DNA of 64,000 bases from Zonotrichia leucophrys gambelii (lineage: Eukaryota > Chordata > Aves > Passeriformes > Passerellidae). Under the pieces are notes generated by a model. It made no database searches, was not told where the DNA came from, and saw only the letters and a program-made list of their open reading frames with translations. The DNA is taken from assembly GCF_028769735.1 (NCBI RefSeq), contig NC_088170.1, positions 64,705,085-64,769,084 on the forward strand. Reading direction: 5' to 3'. Positions 62,001 to 64,000 of the stretch are shown here, one piece after another (the first letter of the stretch is position 1; every line of letters starts with the position of its first letter). Position numbers and translations under genes: made by a program.

Positions 62001-64000
62001 TGGCTTCTTTTAGGATTTTTTTTCCTTATGGCAGGTGAGTTTGCAGCCAAATCAGCATCAGTTCTGACTCAGCACTGTGACAGAATCATCAGCACCAACA
62101 AAGCAGAGCCAGCAGCTCAGCTGCACACGTCGTCCTAGATCATCCTAAATCAGCTCTGAGCCATGTCCCAAGTGCACAGTGATTACTGTCTGGCACTATT
62201 TATCACAGAGAGTATCAAAATACTGGTGAAACAAGGTCATTATGAGATTTAGACAATGTTTTGTACTTGAAAGGGTTTCATTTGTTTGTTTGTTTGCTTT
62301 AAAAGATGGTTGTTAAAATTAAAAAAAAAAAGGGGGGGTTATCCATTTCTCTCCTTCAAAAACAGAAGGTTTGTTTTCAAAAGACTGAAAACCAAAATGT
62401 TCCAGTACCAGCAATCAAAATCTAAACACATTTTCAGGTCCAGGATAAGACTCAAGGCATTAACAAGGGTTAGTGAGCAGGACACTCTTTTCCTAGTAGA
62501 TGTAAGAGTTGGGGAAGATATGGCCATGCTGGATAATAACAGGATAATAACACTGAACCTTCACAGCAGCAGCCCCTAGAAAAACCTTGGCACCATCTGG
62601 GAGACATGTGGGACCTGTTCCCAAACACGGTTTCTTTCCTATCTCAAGCATGAGGCATTCAAGGCTGCTTTTCCTTTTACCAACCATCATCTGTTCTCCT
62701 CTAATCTCTCTATTTCTACTTAGTTGCTGCTCACTACTTCCTTCAGCAGGCGTTGACAGCAACCTACCCTATGACACAGGGAAGCCTGCAGTGATGGCAT
62801 TCCCTGCTGAGCCCTGCAGGTCTGGGAGCCCCTGGCTCTGCCCCAGGTCAGTGCAGTCTGTGGGAGCCCTGCCAACACCTTCCCTGACACACGCCCAGGC
62901 TCATGGAAAAGGTTCCCTTCAAGTGATTCCAGCATTTCTGACCCAGGTCATCACCTGGCATAAAGCACCACACAGTGCTGCCAAAGCCTTCCTAACCAAC
63001 ACCTGGAGGAAAACATGGCCTGGATGAGGCAGCTGAGAGCCCAAATCCTGCAAAAACCCATCCTGGCCCCTGGCTAGCTGGTAATCCTGACTCCACGATT
63101 CATGGATGTGTCAGGAGTCCCAGCACAGCTCCCATTCTCACTCAGCCTCAGCCTATGAGGAAAAAGAAAAAATAAAATCATGGCCTTCTTTATAAATGAT
63201 AAATCTCACCCTGAATGATCCAGTGATATTTGATGGTGGAAGAAATGCAATCTTGTGTTGGTTTAATGGCTACTACTGTTTTGAGTTTATGGTCTGTTAC
63301 AGCAGTTTCCACTATGACTAAATCTCTTACCCTTGAATCATTACAGCCATGGCTCACTATCCAGTTTTTATGCCAGCATCTGTCTTCCTTGCCAGGTTTT
63401 CATTTCTGACACTTCACCAATCTCCCTGAGCTTCCCCCACCTTGCTCTGCTCCTGTGCTCTCTGCTGTGGTACCTGTGTTTCATCATCTGTCTCCTCACC
63501 TTTTGTGCACGTGTTTCCACTCCATTGACTTCACTGTCAGCAGTTTTGTAGCCTGGTTTTTGCTCCTCTTTCCTCATCTTTATGACCCTTCATCACCATG
63601 GAAAATGGAAGCTGTACGTTTCTCTTTCCCCCACAAAGACAAAATCCGTGTAGCAAGACGTGAAAGAAATAAAATGGTCTGTGTAGGAATCTTTCCCCAG
63701 CCTCTTCTGCTGACTATGAATCATTCATAGATTGTGTCTAATATCTCTCAAGGTGGTGAGAAATTAGGGAATACAACACTGGATCATCCCAGAAGCTGGT
63801 ATAGGTAGCACCTGCTCTGTTGCCAAAACAGCAAATGCAGATGCTTCAGAGAAATGGACGAAGGTACCAATAAGGGGCACCAAGGAAATCAACTTAGAAG
63901 GAGAACTCCTTCCTAAATGAGCAAATCCCTTCAAAGATTTTAAAGCCAACAGAGACCAAATGAATTTCAGAAATCAAATAGTTGTATTTGATCAACCCAA
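59089..64000 (-). other. Intron 1 segment at right edge, no recognised element
   Basis: This is intron sequence to the right edge. A TTTG run lies at about 62281-62297. No CpG-rich region, signal-peptide exon or CR1 is seen, so the ELAPOR2 promoter should lie beyond the edge. Confidence 0.5.

Overview
The window is a stretch of vertebrate nuclear DNA, most likely from a songbird. It is almost wholly intronic. No bacterial-style operons, RNA genes or CRISPR arrays are visible, and most of the many short ORFs look like chance ORFs in intron sequence. The bird assignment rests on three things: many short CR1 LINE 3' ends with the usual ATTCTATGATTCTATGA-like tail, several families of solo retroviral LTRs, and no mammalian SINE or L1 sequence. 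The call of passerine rather than another bird is inference from the LTR load.

The only gene recognised is ELAPOR2 (KIAA1324L, EIG121-like), on the minus strand. Three consecutive internal coding exons are present at 16870-16990, 1636-1831 and 435-582, in transcription order. Each has a clean AG acceptor and GT donor, and the phases join exactly (0 to 1, 1 to 2, 2 to 0), giving 155 codons of the cysteine-rich N-terminal ectodomain. The signal-peptide exon and promoter are not seen, and no CpG island is visible up to 64000. The first intron therefore appears to be longer than 47 kb, and the promoter should lie beyond the right edge. I number the exons 2, 3 and 4 on the assumption of one upstream exon.

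Intron 3 (583-1635) holds an AT-rich block. Intron 2 (1832-16869) holds an ERVK-like solo LTR, an old CR1, a well-formed ERV1-like solo LTR in the sense orientation of the gene, a roughly 555-bp GGGAA satellite, and the source segments of a complex duplication. Intron 1 (16991 to the right edge) holds that complex duplication, a CR1 split by an LTR, several further solo LTRs, a two-motif pentanucleotide satellite grown inside one LTR, a 106-bp tandem duplication and more CR1 ends.

The LTRs fall into five families. Target-site duplications are visible for most of them: 4 bp CTAT, 5 bp GTTTT, 6 bp TCCTAT, CTTTCT, AGTGGA and CCCCTG/TCCCTG, and 7 bp AGTACAT. None is joined to recognisable gag, pol or env sequence, so all look like recombined solo LTRs. 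I found no gene system that looks new. The most unusual structure is the P-Q-R-P' rearrangement at 18539-19092, which looks like a template-switching event.
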